From the NCBI GenBank assembly GCA_020637555.1, contig JACKKF010000013.1:310001-374000 (forward strand): a stretch of 64,000 nt of DNA, given 5' to 3'. Made by a program: the position numbers and the translations under genes. Origin of the DNA: Rhodobacter sp. (GTDB lineage: Bacteria; Pseudomonadota; Alphaproteobacteria; Rhodobacterales; Rhodobacteraceae). Below the pieces are notes generated by a model. It worked only from the letters and a program-made list of their open reading frames with translations, ran no database searches and was not told where the DNA came from. Positions 26,445 through 34,777 of this stretch are shown piece by piece (within the stretch, counting starts at the first letter, position 1; each line of letters starts with the position of its first letter).

Positions 26445-27952
26445 GCATCGCCTCGATAGATGGACAGCAAGGCGTTCAGGTGACTGGGCAGATCGACCGG
26501 CGGGCGCGCCTGCGCCCAATAGTGTGCCGGGGTCACGCTGCCGTCCAGCACCCGCCCCAGCGCCGACCGGAACGAGGGCACGTCATCGGCGCGGAACACC
26601 AGATCGGGGCAGTGGCCCAGTTCCTGCGCGCCGCCCCGGTCCGAGGTCAGCAGCGGGATATGGCGGGCGTGCATCTCGATCGCGACCTGGGGCAGGTTGT
26701 CCTCCCAGATCGGCGGCACGATGCCCAGGGTGACATCGCGCAGCAGATCGTTCAGGTCGTCGTGGCTGTATCCGTCGACGTGGCGCAATTCCGCCAGCTT
26801 GGGGCGCAGGGCCTCCATCGCGGCCATGGCGTCGGCCTCGCCGCGTCCGGCGGCGATGGTCAGGCGCAGACGTGCGGCCATCTCGGGCGGCAGCGCGGCA
26901 AGCGCCCGCATCAGGAAATAGAATCCCTTGTCGCGCCGCATGTAGCCCAGATAGGCCAGCGACAGGGTGCCGTCCTCCAGCAGGAAAGCGGGACGCGGGC
27001 GGGTGTGGTGCCATTCCGCCGCCTCGCGCGATCCGATCCGCAAGGTCGTGGTGCGCGAGGCATGGATGCCATGCGTCAGCGCGATCTGCCGCACCCGGTC
27101 GGACACGCAAAGAACCGCGTCGCAATGGGCGTTGATCTGGCCCACCATGCGCGCACGGCGCTGGGCAAAGGCCAGCGCGGCCTCGGCGTGAAAGAGGGGC
27201 GCGGGGGCCTGGTGCCCGGCTGTGGGTGCGGCTGCGGGGGCGGGAACGGCCTGACCCCGTTCGCGCCGGGCGTGCCGCCACCGCAGCACCCGCCGGACCG
27301 AACGCCAGGCAAACCCCAGAACCGGCCGCGCGACGGTGCGATACAGCGCGCTTCCCGGCCCCATGCCCAGACGCGACAGCGACCAGCCGGTCGCATAGAC
27401 GGTGCGGACGGCGCGTTCTTCGGGCCGGGCGGTCAGGCAGCGGGTGCAGGCCCTGCCGGCATCGAAGCTTTCACAGCTTTCGCGTTCGGCGAACCACAGG
27501 TTCACCTGCGGGCAGATCGGATAGTAATTGTGCAGGCTCAGCACAAAGCGGGTGCCCGGCCATCTGTCGCGCAGGGCCAGAACCTCGGTCGGCAGGCCTT
27601 CGAGGTTGTTGAAATGGATCACGTCCCATGGCCCGGTGCGTTCGACAAAGGCGGCAAAGGCGGCGGCGGTGGCGGGGTGGTCCAGTTGCGCGGGGTTGCC
27701 AAAGCCGGCATGTGCCGGGGCGATCGTGCCCGAGTTGACCAGCGCATAGCGCGCCACAGGGCCCGAGGCGAGCGGCACCACGCGCGGTTTGCGGCCCACC
27801 AGGTCATAGCTCAGCCCCGAGGACAGCATCGCCACCTCGACCCCGTCCATGCGGGCGAACCCGTCCAGCAGATTGCGCTGATAGACGCTGACGCCCCCGC
27901 CGCGCCCCTCGGGGTCCTGCGGATCGGCCCAGTTGTAGAACAGCACTCTCAT
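26441..27952 (-). CDS. GT4 family glycosyltransferase
   Basis: This is a 503-residue GT-B fold transferase. The N-terminal acceptor domain has GGGVSVYQRNLLDGF and SLHNYYPICP, followed by a cysteine cluster (CESFDAGRACTRC, about 170–182) that looks like a small metal-binding or disulfide loop seen in several GT4 proteins. The C-terminal donor domain carries SLAYLGYMRRDKGF, HVDGYSHDDL and PPIWEDNLPQVAIE, the GT4 E-x7-E-like region. The ATG at 27952 starts at MRVLFYNW; an upstream TTG at 28090 would overlap kpsT. It is downstream of the capsule exporter genes on the same strand. Confidence 0.86.
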   Translation of the reverse strand: MRVLFYNWADPQDPEGRGGGVSVYQRNLLDGFARMDGVEVAMLSSGLSYDLVGRKPRVVPLASGPVARYALVNSGTIAPAHAGFGNPAQLDHPATAAAFAAFVERTGPWDVIHFNNLEGLPTEVLALRDRWPGTRFVLSLHNYYPICPQVNLWFAERESCESFDAGRACTRCLTARPEERAVRTVYATGWSLSRLGMGPGSALYRTVARPVLGFAWRSVRRVLRWRHARRERGQAVPAPAAAPTAGHQAPAPLFHAEAALAFAQRRARMVGQINAHCDAVLCVSDRVRQIALTHGIHASRTTTLRIGSREAAEWHHTRPRPAFLLEDGTLSLAYLGYMRRDKGFYFLMRALAALPPEMAARLRLTIAAGRGEADAMAAMEALRPKLAELRHVDGYSHDDLNDLLRDVTLGIVPPIWEDNLPQVAIEMHARHIPLLTSDRGGAQELGHCPDLVFRADDVPSFRSALGRVLDGSVTPAHYWAQARPPVDLPSHLNALLSIYRGDA

Positions 27953-28086
27953 GACGAACGGAAATCCCGGGCTGCGGTCAGGGCGCACAGGGCTGAGGGG
28001 CGAAACGGGAACGGGGGCATGGGCACTGATACCGGTGACAAGCGTGACGGGGGACCGGGCCGGAAGCAGGGCCCGTTCGGCGGGGT

Positions 28087-28740
28087 TCAACTCATGTTGA
28101 ACTTGTGTCGATCGACGGCTTCTTCCAGATCATTAAAAAACGTGAGCTTGCCTTGGTGAAGCAGGATTGCTGCGTCGCAGAATTCCTTGAGTTCTTCAAG
28201 GTTGTGATTGACCAGGATCGCGCTGGACTTGTGCATCCGGTCACGAAACACCGCCCGGCTCTTGCGGCGGAACCGCTGGTCGCCAACCGCCGTCACCTCG
28301 TCCACCAGATAGGTGTCGAACGGGATACCCATGGAAATGCCGAAGGTCAGCCGCGACCGCATCCCGGACGAATAGGTGCGGAACGGCATGTGGAAGTGGT
28401 GGCCGATCTCGGCGAAATCCTGCACGAAATCGGACAGCTCGTCGGTATCCACGCCATAGACCCGGGCCAGGAACCGCGTGTTCTGCGCGCCGGTCAGATC
28501 CCGGTTGAAACTGCCGCTGAACCCCACAGGCCACGAGATCGACCCATCGCTCCAGACATCGCCGGCATCGGGTTTCATGGTGCGGGCGATCAGCTGCAAC
28601 AGCGTGGATTTTCCGGCGCCGTTGCCCCCCAGAAGGGCCAGCGACCGCCCCGTGGGCAAGGTCAGGCTGAGCCGGTCGATGACGACCTGAAAGCGGTTGT
28701 GAACCCAGAAGCCCTTTGTCAGCCCATCGAACTGGATCAT
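28087..28740 (-). CDS. kpsT: Capsule polysaccharide ABC transporter ATPase
   Basis: This 217-residue ATPase is of the KpsT/Wzt-short type. Walker A is GGNGAGKST (about 38–46), the signature is YSSGMRSRL and Walker B is TYLVDEV. A switch His is present in LVNHN. It pairs with KpsM (30111–30932) to move finished polysaccharide across the inner membrane. There is no C-terminal carbohydrate-binding domain, as expected for group-2-type capsules. It lies 14 bases after the KpsE/Wzz-like gene. Confidence 0.92.
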   Translation of the reverse strand: MIQFDGLTKGFWVHNRFQVVIDRLSLTLPTGRSLALLGGNGAGKSTLLQLIARTMKPDAGDVWSDGSISWPVGFSGSFNRDLTGAQNTRFLARVYGVDTDELSDFVQDFAEIGHHFHMPFRTYSSGMRSRLTFGISMGIPFDTYLVDEVTAVGDQRFRRKSRAVFRDRMHKSSAILVNHNLEELKEFCDAAILLHQGKLTFFNDLEEAVDRHKFNMS

Positions 28741-28754
28741 CGTCTGGCCCCGGC

Positions 28755-30023
28755 CTAGCCCCGGTCGCGCAGGCTGTAATAGATCAGCGCGCCCGAACCC
28801 CAGCCCAGAACCAGGAACAGCGCCGCCATGAAGGTCAACAGGTAGCGTTGCGGATATTCCGCGCTCTGCGCCAGCGTCGGCTGCACATAGGTGGCCAGAT
28901 ACAGGCTCTGGCGCTGGGCATTCGAGCGGGCCGCATCCAGCGCGGCCAGCGCGGCGGTATAGGTGGTCTCGGCGAAATGCTGGTTGACCGTGAGGCTTTC
29001 GAACTGCGCGATCAGGCGCGGATAATCGGTGTCGAAGACGGTCACGTCCTGGGTGGCGAAATTGCGCCGTTCCTCGCTGATCCGCTGGCGGATCACCTCG
29101 ATCCGGCGGTCGGCCTGGCGGACGCGGGGATCGGTTTCGGCGGTGCTCTGCAGCAGCAGGTCGTAATCCACCAGGGCCTGCGCCAGTTGCTGTTGCAACC
29201 CGTTGATCACGCCCATGCGCCCCTCGATATCGGCCTGCGGATCGACGATCTGCGTGCGGGCGCGGAAGCTGGCCAGGTCCTCGCGCGCGGTGCGCAGCCG
29301 TGCCAGCGCATCCTCGAGGTCCTGTTCGGCATTGGCCATGCTGTCGCGCCGGGCCTGGGCGTTCAGCGCATTGATCATCGATTCGCTTTCACGAACGACG
29401 ATCTGGGCGATCCGTTGCGCCATCTCGGCGGTATGGGCGCGGACCTGCACATCCATCAGCCCCGAGTTCTTGTCATACGAGACGATGACCACCCGGCCCC
29501 AGAACCACACCAGATCCTCGATCGAGGCATCCGGCCACAGCGAATAGACCGGATCGGTGGCCCAGTTCTCGGAATAGAGGGTGCGCAGGTCGACCTGGTC
29601 CTGCACCCGTTCGACCAGTTGCTGACTGTGGATATAGGCATAGAGAACATCGGTATTCGACGATCCGCCGCCGCCGATGAAGGCGCTGATCCCGCCAACG
29701 AGTTCGGCCGCGGCGGCGCCTTCCTCGCGCCGGACGGTGAATCCGGTGTTCGAGGCGTATTGATCCTTTGCGAAGGCGAACAGATAGACCGTCACCGCGA
29801 TCAGCGGCAGGACCACGAAAATCACGAAGCTGGTCCGCATCCGGCGATGGCGCGGCTTGTAGGATGCGGGCGACGCCACCGGGCGCACCTGCGGCATGGG
29901 CGCATCGCCGTCGCCGGCCGCAGCCCTGCGCTTTGCCTGGCGGGCCTGACGGGCGGCCCACTGGCCCTGGCCCTTGCCTTTGGGCGACTGCTTTGGCGCG
30001 TCGTCCTGGGTATCGTCGTCCAC
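28755..30023 (-). CDS. kpsE: Capsule export inner-membrane protein (KpsE/Wzz-like)
   Basis: This 422-residue protein has the polysaccharide co-polymerase/KpsE layout. A basic, Pro/Ala/Gln-rich cytosolic N-terminus (about 1–60) leads to a membrane helix (about 65–87, SFVIFVVLPLIAVTVYLFAF) and a periplasmic domain with long coiled coils (about 190–340). A second membrane helix lies near the C-terminus (LLTFMAALFLVLGWGSGAL). It should link the KpsMT exporter to an outer-membrane channel, which is not in this window. I chose GTG 30023, since GGAG lies at the right distance; a TTG at 30035 overlaps that ribosome site. Confidence 0.85.
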   Translation of the reverse strand: MDDDTQDDAPKQSPKGKGQGQWAARQARQAKRRAAAGDGDAPMPQVRPVASPASYKPRHRRMRTSFVIFVVLPLIAVTVYLFAFAKDQYASNTGFTVRREEGAAAAELVGGISAFIGGGGSSNTDVLYAYIHSQQLVERVQDQVDLRTLYSENWATDPVYSLWPDASIEDLVWFWGRVVIVSYDKNSGLMDVQVRAHTAEMAQRIAQIVVRESESMINALNAQARRDSMANAEQDLEDALARLRTAREDLASFRARTQIVDPQADIEGRMGVINGLQQQLAQALVDYDLLLQSTAETDPRVRQADRRIEVIRQRISEERRNFATQDVTVFDTDYPRLIAQFESLTVNQHFAETTYTAALAALDAARSNAQRQSLYLATYVQPTLAQSAEYPQRYLLTFMAALFLVLGWGSGALIYYSLRDRG

Positions 30024-30110
30024 GACGCTCTCCAAAGGTTGTTTGCCTCTTCGGCCGGATTTCTACATAGTCCGGGCGATGAAGGCCAGTAAAAGAGGGT
30101 CGCGCAGGCG
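30024..30110. promoter_or_regulatory. Divergent control region between kpsE and kpsM
   Basis: These 87 bases separate the leftward kpsE–kpsT unit from rightward kpsM and should hold both promoters. On the + strand a TTGTTT and a TACATA-like hexamer lie about 19 bases apart, which is only a weak match. AGAGGG about 12 bases before the kpsM ATG may be its ribosome site. Confidence 0.35.
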
Positions 30111-30932
30111 ATGTCCAGTCCTACCCTGTCACCGTCAGGTGACCTGATCGGCGCGCAGTCGCTGCAGCGCAGCTTTCCGACCGCGCGCACGATTTCTGCG
30201 CTGGTCCTGCGCGAAATGACGACCCGGTTCGGCCGGACGCCGGGCGGGTTCCTGTGGGCGCTGCTGCAACCGCTGGCAACGATCATCATCCTGGGCATGG
30301 CGTTTTCGCTGCTGGCCCGGTCCCCGGCGCTGGGCACCAGCTTCATCCTGTTCAAGGCAACGGGGATGATGCCCTTTCAGACCTTCCGGTCGAATTCCAC
30401 GATGGTCGGTGGCAGCATTTCCTATTCGCGGTCGCTGCTGATGTATCCGGGTGTAACCTGGGTCGATGCGCTGCTGGCGCGGTTCATCCTGAACACGCTG
30501 GTGATGATCGTCGTGACCGCCCTGATCCTGGTGGGGATCGTGGTCGTGCAGGGCGTGACGCTGATCATGGACTGGAACGCCGTGATCCTGTCGATGGCGC
30601 TGAGCGCCTTCCTGGGCCTGGGGGTCGGCACGCTGAACTGCTTCCTGACCGAACGGATCGAGATCTGGTCACGCATCTGGCAGATCCTGAACGCGCCGCT
30701 GATGATCCTGTCGGGGGTGCTGATGCTGCCGGAAAGCCTGCCGACCGACATCCAGTACTGGCTGTATTACAACCCGCTGATCCATCTGACGGGGTTGATG
30801 CGGCAGGGGTTCTATTCCACCTATCAGCCGCAATATGTGTCGATCACCTATGTGCTGCTGTGGTCGATGATCCCGCTCATGCTGGGGCTGATCCTGCTGC
30901 GGCGGTATCACCGCGAACTGATCAACCGATGA
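30111..30932 (+). CDS. kpsM: Capsule polysaccharide ABC transporter permease
   Basis: This 273-residue ABC-2 type permease has about six membrane helices (starting near residues 50, 80, 120, 155, 185 and 240). The cytosolic N-terminus contains LVLREMTTRFGRTPGGFLWAL, the coupling-helix signature of KpsM/BexB/RfbD proteins. YYNPLIHLTGLMRQGFY near the C-terminus is also typical. It is divergent from kpsE and kpsT. Its TGA stop directly abuts the stop of the converging glycosyltransferase gene, with no base between. Confidence 0.92.
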   Translation: MSSPTLSPSGDLIGAQSLQRSFPTARTISALVLREMTTRFGRTPGGFLWALLQPLATIIILGMAFSLLARSPALGTSFILFKATGMMPFQTFRSNSTMVGGSISYSRSLLMYPGVTWVDALLARFILNTLVMIVVTALILVGIVVVQGVTLIMDWNAVILSMALSAFLGLGVGTLNCFLTERIEIWSRIWQILNAPLMILSGVLMLPESLPTDIQYWLYYNPLIHLTGLMRQGFYSTYQPQYVSITYVLLWSMIPLMLGLILLRRYHRELINR

Positions 30933-31925
30933 TCACGTCCCGGGCCGGCGCCCCTCGGCGCGGGCCAGAACCTCGGCGTGGGGGCGGGACGTTCGGCGGC
31001 GCAGGCCATCCACGACGGCCAGGCCGAACAGCCGCAGGAATCGCCGGCGTTCGCCCCGGTGTGCCCTGACGCGCAACAGCCAGCGCGGGATGTAATACAG
31101 CAGAACCGGCACAAAGAAGATCCCCGTCGCGATGCGATACAGGATCAGCAGATTGCGGTGATAATAGTAGACCTTCCACAGGGGCCGGATGCGCGGATCG
31201 GCGGCGGAATAGGTCGTGCTGTCGTGTTCGAACCGGATTTCGGGCGCAAAGCCCAGCCGGTCCCCCGCGCGGGTCAGGCCCATCGTGTAGATCGCGTCAT
31301 CGCCATACAGGAACAGCGCGGGATCGGGATAGCCGCGCTGCCCGATCACAGCGGCGCGCAGGAAGAACCCCACGAACGAGGCCCCGTCCACGGCGCGCAA
31401 CCCGGGCCGGGCAAAGTCGGCCTCGCCCAGATGAAAGGCGCCGCGCCCGCCCCCCATCAGCGTGCGCCACAGGATGCGCTTGTGCCAGAACGGGTTCAGT
31501 GTGGGGCGGTTCATCTCGCACAGGGTGCCGTCGGGATGGCGCACAGCCGCGGCGATGCCGTCCCATCCCGCCAACTCCAGCGTCTGAAAGGCCGCCAGCG
31601 CGCCGGGTTCCGGGCGGGCGTCATCGTCCATGACGACCAGCCACTCGGGATCGAGGGTATCCATCGCGTGGCGCAGGCCGGCCGCGAACCCGCCGGCGCC
31701 GCCCAGGTTTCGGGGCAGCCGCAGGACATGAAGCCGCGGGTCGGTCTGCGTTGCCAGCCAGTCCGGCGTGCCATCGTCCGAGGCATTGTCCACCACCACC
31801 ACCGCGGCCAGGTCCCCCGGCCCCGACGCCAGCAGCGCCGGCACCGTGACGCGCAGCTGTTCCAGCCGCTGGTGGGTCACCACCACCGCCACAAGCCGCC
31901 CATTGCCGCCGGTCCCATTCTGCAT
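30933..31925 (-). CDS. GT2 family glycosyltransferase (galactofuranosyl/rhamnosyl-like)
   Basis: This is a 330-residue GT-A enzyme: VAVVVTHQRLEQL, VVVDNASDDGTPDWL, NLGGAGGFAAGLRHA and the metal-binding VVMDDDARPEP. DPALFLYGDDAIYTM and RFEHDST are catalytic-region motifs seen in GlfT/WbbL-like transferases. A C-terminal hydrophobic stretch with basic residues (ATGIFFVPVLLYYIPRWLLRVR) probably tethers it to the membrane. The presence of glf nearby makes a galactofuranose donor possible, but that is inference. It converges on kpsM. Confidence 0.87.
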   Translation of the reverse strand: MQNGTGGNGRLVAVVVTHQRLEQLRVTVPALLASGPGDLAAVVVVDNASDDGTPDWLATQTDPRLHVLRLPRNLGGAGGFAAGLRHAMDTLDPEWLVVMDDDARPEPGALAAFQTLELAGWDGIAAAVRHPDGTLCEMNRPTLNPFWHKRILWRTLMGGGRGAFHLGEADFARPGLRAVDGASFVGFFLRAAVIGQRGYPDPALFLYGDDAIYTMGLTRAGDRLGFAPEIRFEHDSTTYSAADPRIRPLWKVYYYHRNLLILYRIATGIFFVPVLLYYIPRWLLRVRAHRGERRRFLRLFGLAVVDGLRRRTSRPHAEVLARAEGRRPGT

Positions 31926-32101
31926 GACTGCCCCCTGCCATTCGTGCCCAGCTAGGCCAGGCGCATCGGCCTGTCAAATGTCGCCGCCCCTGCGCCTTTG
32001 GTTCAAATGCAAGACGAACGCCCAATTTCCGCCCTGTTTGTGCTCTGCCCCGCACCGCGAGGGTGGCGCAGATTGGCCCGTGGTGGAAGAAGGGGCAGGC
32101 C

Positions 32102-34732
32102 ATGCGGCTGGTATTGCAAGGCGTGATCGAGACCGGCACCGGTCTGCTCGATTCGGGCATTACCGACCTCGAGGTGGCGATGGTCGATGGCACGCTGCAT
32201 CTCTATTCCAGCACCGGGCGCAACGGTGGTCTGGTGGACTATGTCATCGGCGCAGACGGCGGGGCCGAGGTCCGCACCAGCGTGATCTTTCCGCCCGAGA
32301 TCACCGCGATCGTGTCGGACCGGATCGTTCTGGCCGATGACGGCAGCGGTCTGGTGCTGCTGGTCGGGAATGCGGCGCAGGGTCTGGTCGGCTATCTGAC
32401 CGACGCGGCCGGAAACCTGGGCGCGCAGGTGCTTTCCAGCCTGGCAGCGGTCGAAGGGGCCGCCACCGATGGCAGCATCGGCCATATCGAGGCGCTGGTT
32501 GTCCTGGCGAATGCCGGCCTGTCGCTGTTTCCCGCGGATTTCGACTGCACCCAGCTGATCGAGCTGGTCAGCATCACGCTGAACGGCCAGAGCTTTCTTT
32601 TGGGCGCCTGCGGCGGGTCGGACGGGGTCGTGGGGTTCCGCGTCGATCCGACCACCGGACAATTGATCCAGACCGGCGCGATGGGCATGGCGCAGGGGCT
32701 GGGTGTGCACCTGCCCACCGCCATCGAGGTGGTCGAGATCGCCGGGCAGGCCTATGTGCTGCTGGCGGCCTCGGGCAGTTCGTCGATTTCGGTGATGCGG
32801 CTGGGTGTGGACGGATCGCTGACGCCCACCGACCATGTGGTCGATACCGGCACCACCCGGTTCGAGAACGTGCAGGCGCTTGGCGTGGCTCAGTCGGGCG
32901 ATCATGTGTTTGTCGTCGCCGGCGGGGGCGACAACGGGCTGACGCTGTTCCGTTTGCTGCCCGACGGGCGGCTCATCGCGATTCAGAGCCTGGGCGACAC
33001 GGCCCTGACCGCGATGCACAAGGTCACGGCGGTCAGTCTGGCAGTGGATGGGGATCAACTGCATGTCTTTGTCGGTTCGCAGAACGACGGGGGCGTCACG
33101 CATTTCACCCTGAACCTGGCCAATCTGGGTGTGGTTCTGACCGGCACCTGGCAATCCGAAACCCTGAGTGGCGGGGCCGGCGATGACGTCCTGATGGCCT
33201 CAGGCGCCGGCGATACGCTGCTGGGGGGGGCGGGCGACGACATCCTGGTGACCGGTCAGGGCCAGACCGTGATGACGGGCGGCGCGGGGGCGGACACGTT
33301 TGTCATCCGCGACGGCGCGGGTGGGTCGACCGTGACCGATTTTCAGCGCGGGATCGACCGGCTGGACCTGTCGGACCTGCCGATGCTGCGCGATCCATCG
33401 CAACTGACGGTGACGGCGACGGGAACAGGCTGCATCATCAGCTATCGCGGCACGATGATCGTGGTCAGTTCCGCCGATGGCCGGCCCCTGACCCTGTCCG
33501 ATCTGTTCCCGGGCGGGTTCGAATGGGCCGATCACTTTCCCTTTGTGCCGCAGGACCCGGTTGTCCCCCTCAACCCCGGCGTGCGGCTGGAGGGCACGGA
33601 CCTGCGCGACATCCTGACCGGCACCGACCGCGATGATACCCTGATCGGCGGTCTCGGCCGCGACAGTCTCAGTGGCGGTGATGGCAACGACAGCCTGGAC
33701 GGCGGCGCGGGCGGGGATCTGCTGACCGTCACCGGCGGCAGGAACCTGTTGATCGGTGGCGGCGGCAAGGACACCATCCAGGGCGGATCGGGATCGGATA
33801 CGATCGATGCCGGCGACGGGCGGGACCTGGTTCAGGCCGGGGATGGCGCGGACCTGATTTACGGCGGGAATGGCAGCGATACGCTGGCCGGCGGCGCCGG
33901 CGACGACACCATTCGCGATTCCTCGGGTCGAAACATCATCTATTGCGGCCCGGGGAATGACGATGCCCAGGGCGGCATCGACAACGACCAGATCTATGGT
34001 GGGCGCGATGACGACCGTGTGGATGGTGGCGCGGGGGACGATACCGTCGGCGGCGGGCAGGGCAACGACACGGTTCTGGGCGGTGACGGCAACGATCTGC
34101 TTTTCGGCAAGAGCGGCAACGACTGGATCGACGGCGGCGCCGGAACGGACGAGATATGGGGCGGCGACGGTGCCGACACCCTGAACGGTGGCGATGGCCA
34201 TGACCTGATCTATGGCGGCGGCGGGGATGACCAGATCTTCGGGGGCACGGGATCGGACAGGCTGTGGGGCAAGGACGGCAACGATCTGATCGACGGCGGC
34301 GACTGGAACGATCTGATCTGGGGCGAGAACGGGAACGACACGCTGATCGGTGGCGCCGGGGATGACTGGTTGTCGGGCGGCGACGGCGACGATCTGCTGC
34401 AAGGTGGCGACGGCAACGACGTGATGCGCGGCGGCCGGGGCGTGGATACCTTCTATGGCGGCACCGGGGCCGATGTGTTCGAATTCTTCCGCGATCACGA
34501 GACCGGCCGGATCATGGATTTCAACCCGGGCGAAGGGGACATCCTGAGGATCGACGACTGGACCTGGTACATGCTGGGCACCTTGAGCGCCCAGGAAGTC
34601 GTGGATCGCTTTGGCGTGATGGACGCCGACGGCAACGTGGTGCTGGATTTCACCGGGATCGGCAGCGGAATGCTGATCCTCGACGGCTTCCATGACCTGT
34701 CCGGGCTGGCGGGTGCCATCGACATCGTCTGA
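32102..34732 (+). CDS. RTX calcium-binding protein with N-terminal propeller-like domain
   Basis: This is an 876-residue acidic protein. Residues 1–345 contain spaced repeats of the form V-F-V-x-G-x-x-x-x-G-(L/V)-T, resembling a beta-propeller. Two blocks of RTX nonapeptides (GGxGxDxLx) follow at about 356–400 and 513–793. The C-terminal 80 residues (DILRIDDWTWYM, SGMLILDGFHDL) fit an uncleaved type I secretion signal. There is no N-terminal signal peptide, as expected for type I export. The repeats bind calcium and fold after secretion. The start at 32102 follows AAGGGG; an upstream GTG at 32063 is less likely. Its place inside the capsule locus suggests a cell-surface or matrix role. Confidence 0.83.
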   Translation: MRLVLQGVIETGTGLLDSGITDLEVAMVDGTLHLYSSTGRNGGLVDYVIGADGGAEVRTSVIFPPEITAIVSDRIVLADDGSGLVLLVGNAAQGLVGYLTDAAGNLGAQVLSSLAAVEGAATDGSIGHIEALVVLANAGLSLFPADFDCTQLIELVSITLNGQSFLLGACGGSDGVVGFRVDPTTGQLIQTGAMGMAQGLGVHLPTAIEVVEIAGQAYVLLAASGSSSISVMRLGVDGSLTPTDHVVDTGTTRFENVQALGVAQSGDHVFVVAGGGDNGLTLFRLLPDGRLIAIQSLGDTALTAMHKVTAVSLAVDGDQLHVFVGSQNDGGVTHFTLNLANLGVVLTGTWQSETLSGGAGDDVLMASGAGDTLLGGAGDDILVTGQGQTVMTGGAGADTFVIRDGAGGSTVTDFQRGIDRLDLSDLPMLRDPSQLTVTATGTGCIISYRGTMIVVSSADGRPLTLSDLFPGGFEWADHFPFVPQDPVVPLNPGVRLEGTDLRDILTGTDRDDTLIGGLGRDSLSGGDGNDSLDGGAGGDLLTVTGGRNLLIGGGGKDTIQGGSGSDTIDAGDGRDLVQAGDGADLIYGGNGSDTLAGGAGDDTIRDSSGRNIIYCGPGNDDAQGGIDNDQIYGGRDDDRVDGGAGDDTVGGGQGNDTVLGGDGNDLLFGKSGNDWIDGGAGTDEIWGGDGADTLNGGDGHDLIYGGGGDDQIFGGTGSDRLWGKDGNDLIDGGDWNDLIWGENGNDTLIGGAGDDWLSGGDGDDLLQGGDGNDVMRGGRGVDTFYGGTGADVFEFFRDHETGRIMDFNPGEGDILRIDDWTWYMLGTLSAQEVVDRFGVMDADGNVVLDFTGIGSGMLILDGFHDLSGLAGAIDIV

Positions 34733-34777
34733 ACCCCGCGCGGCGCGGGTGGTCCTGCGGGCCATCGCCGGGGTGCA

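Noticed and set aside
33640..34480. Direct DNA repeats considered as a satellite or recombination array
   Set aside because: They encode RTX nonapeptides in a continuous frame, so the repetition is at protein level.
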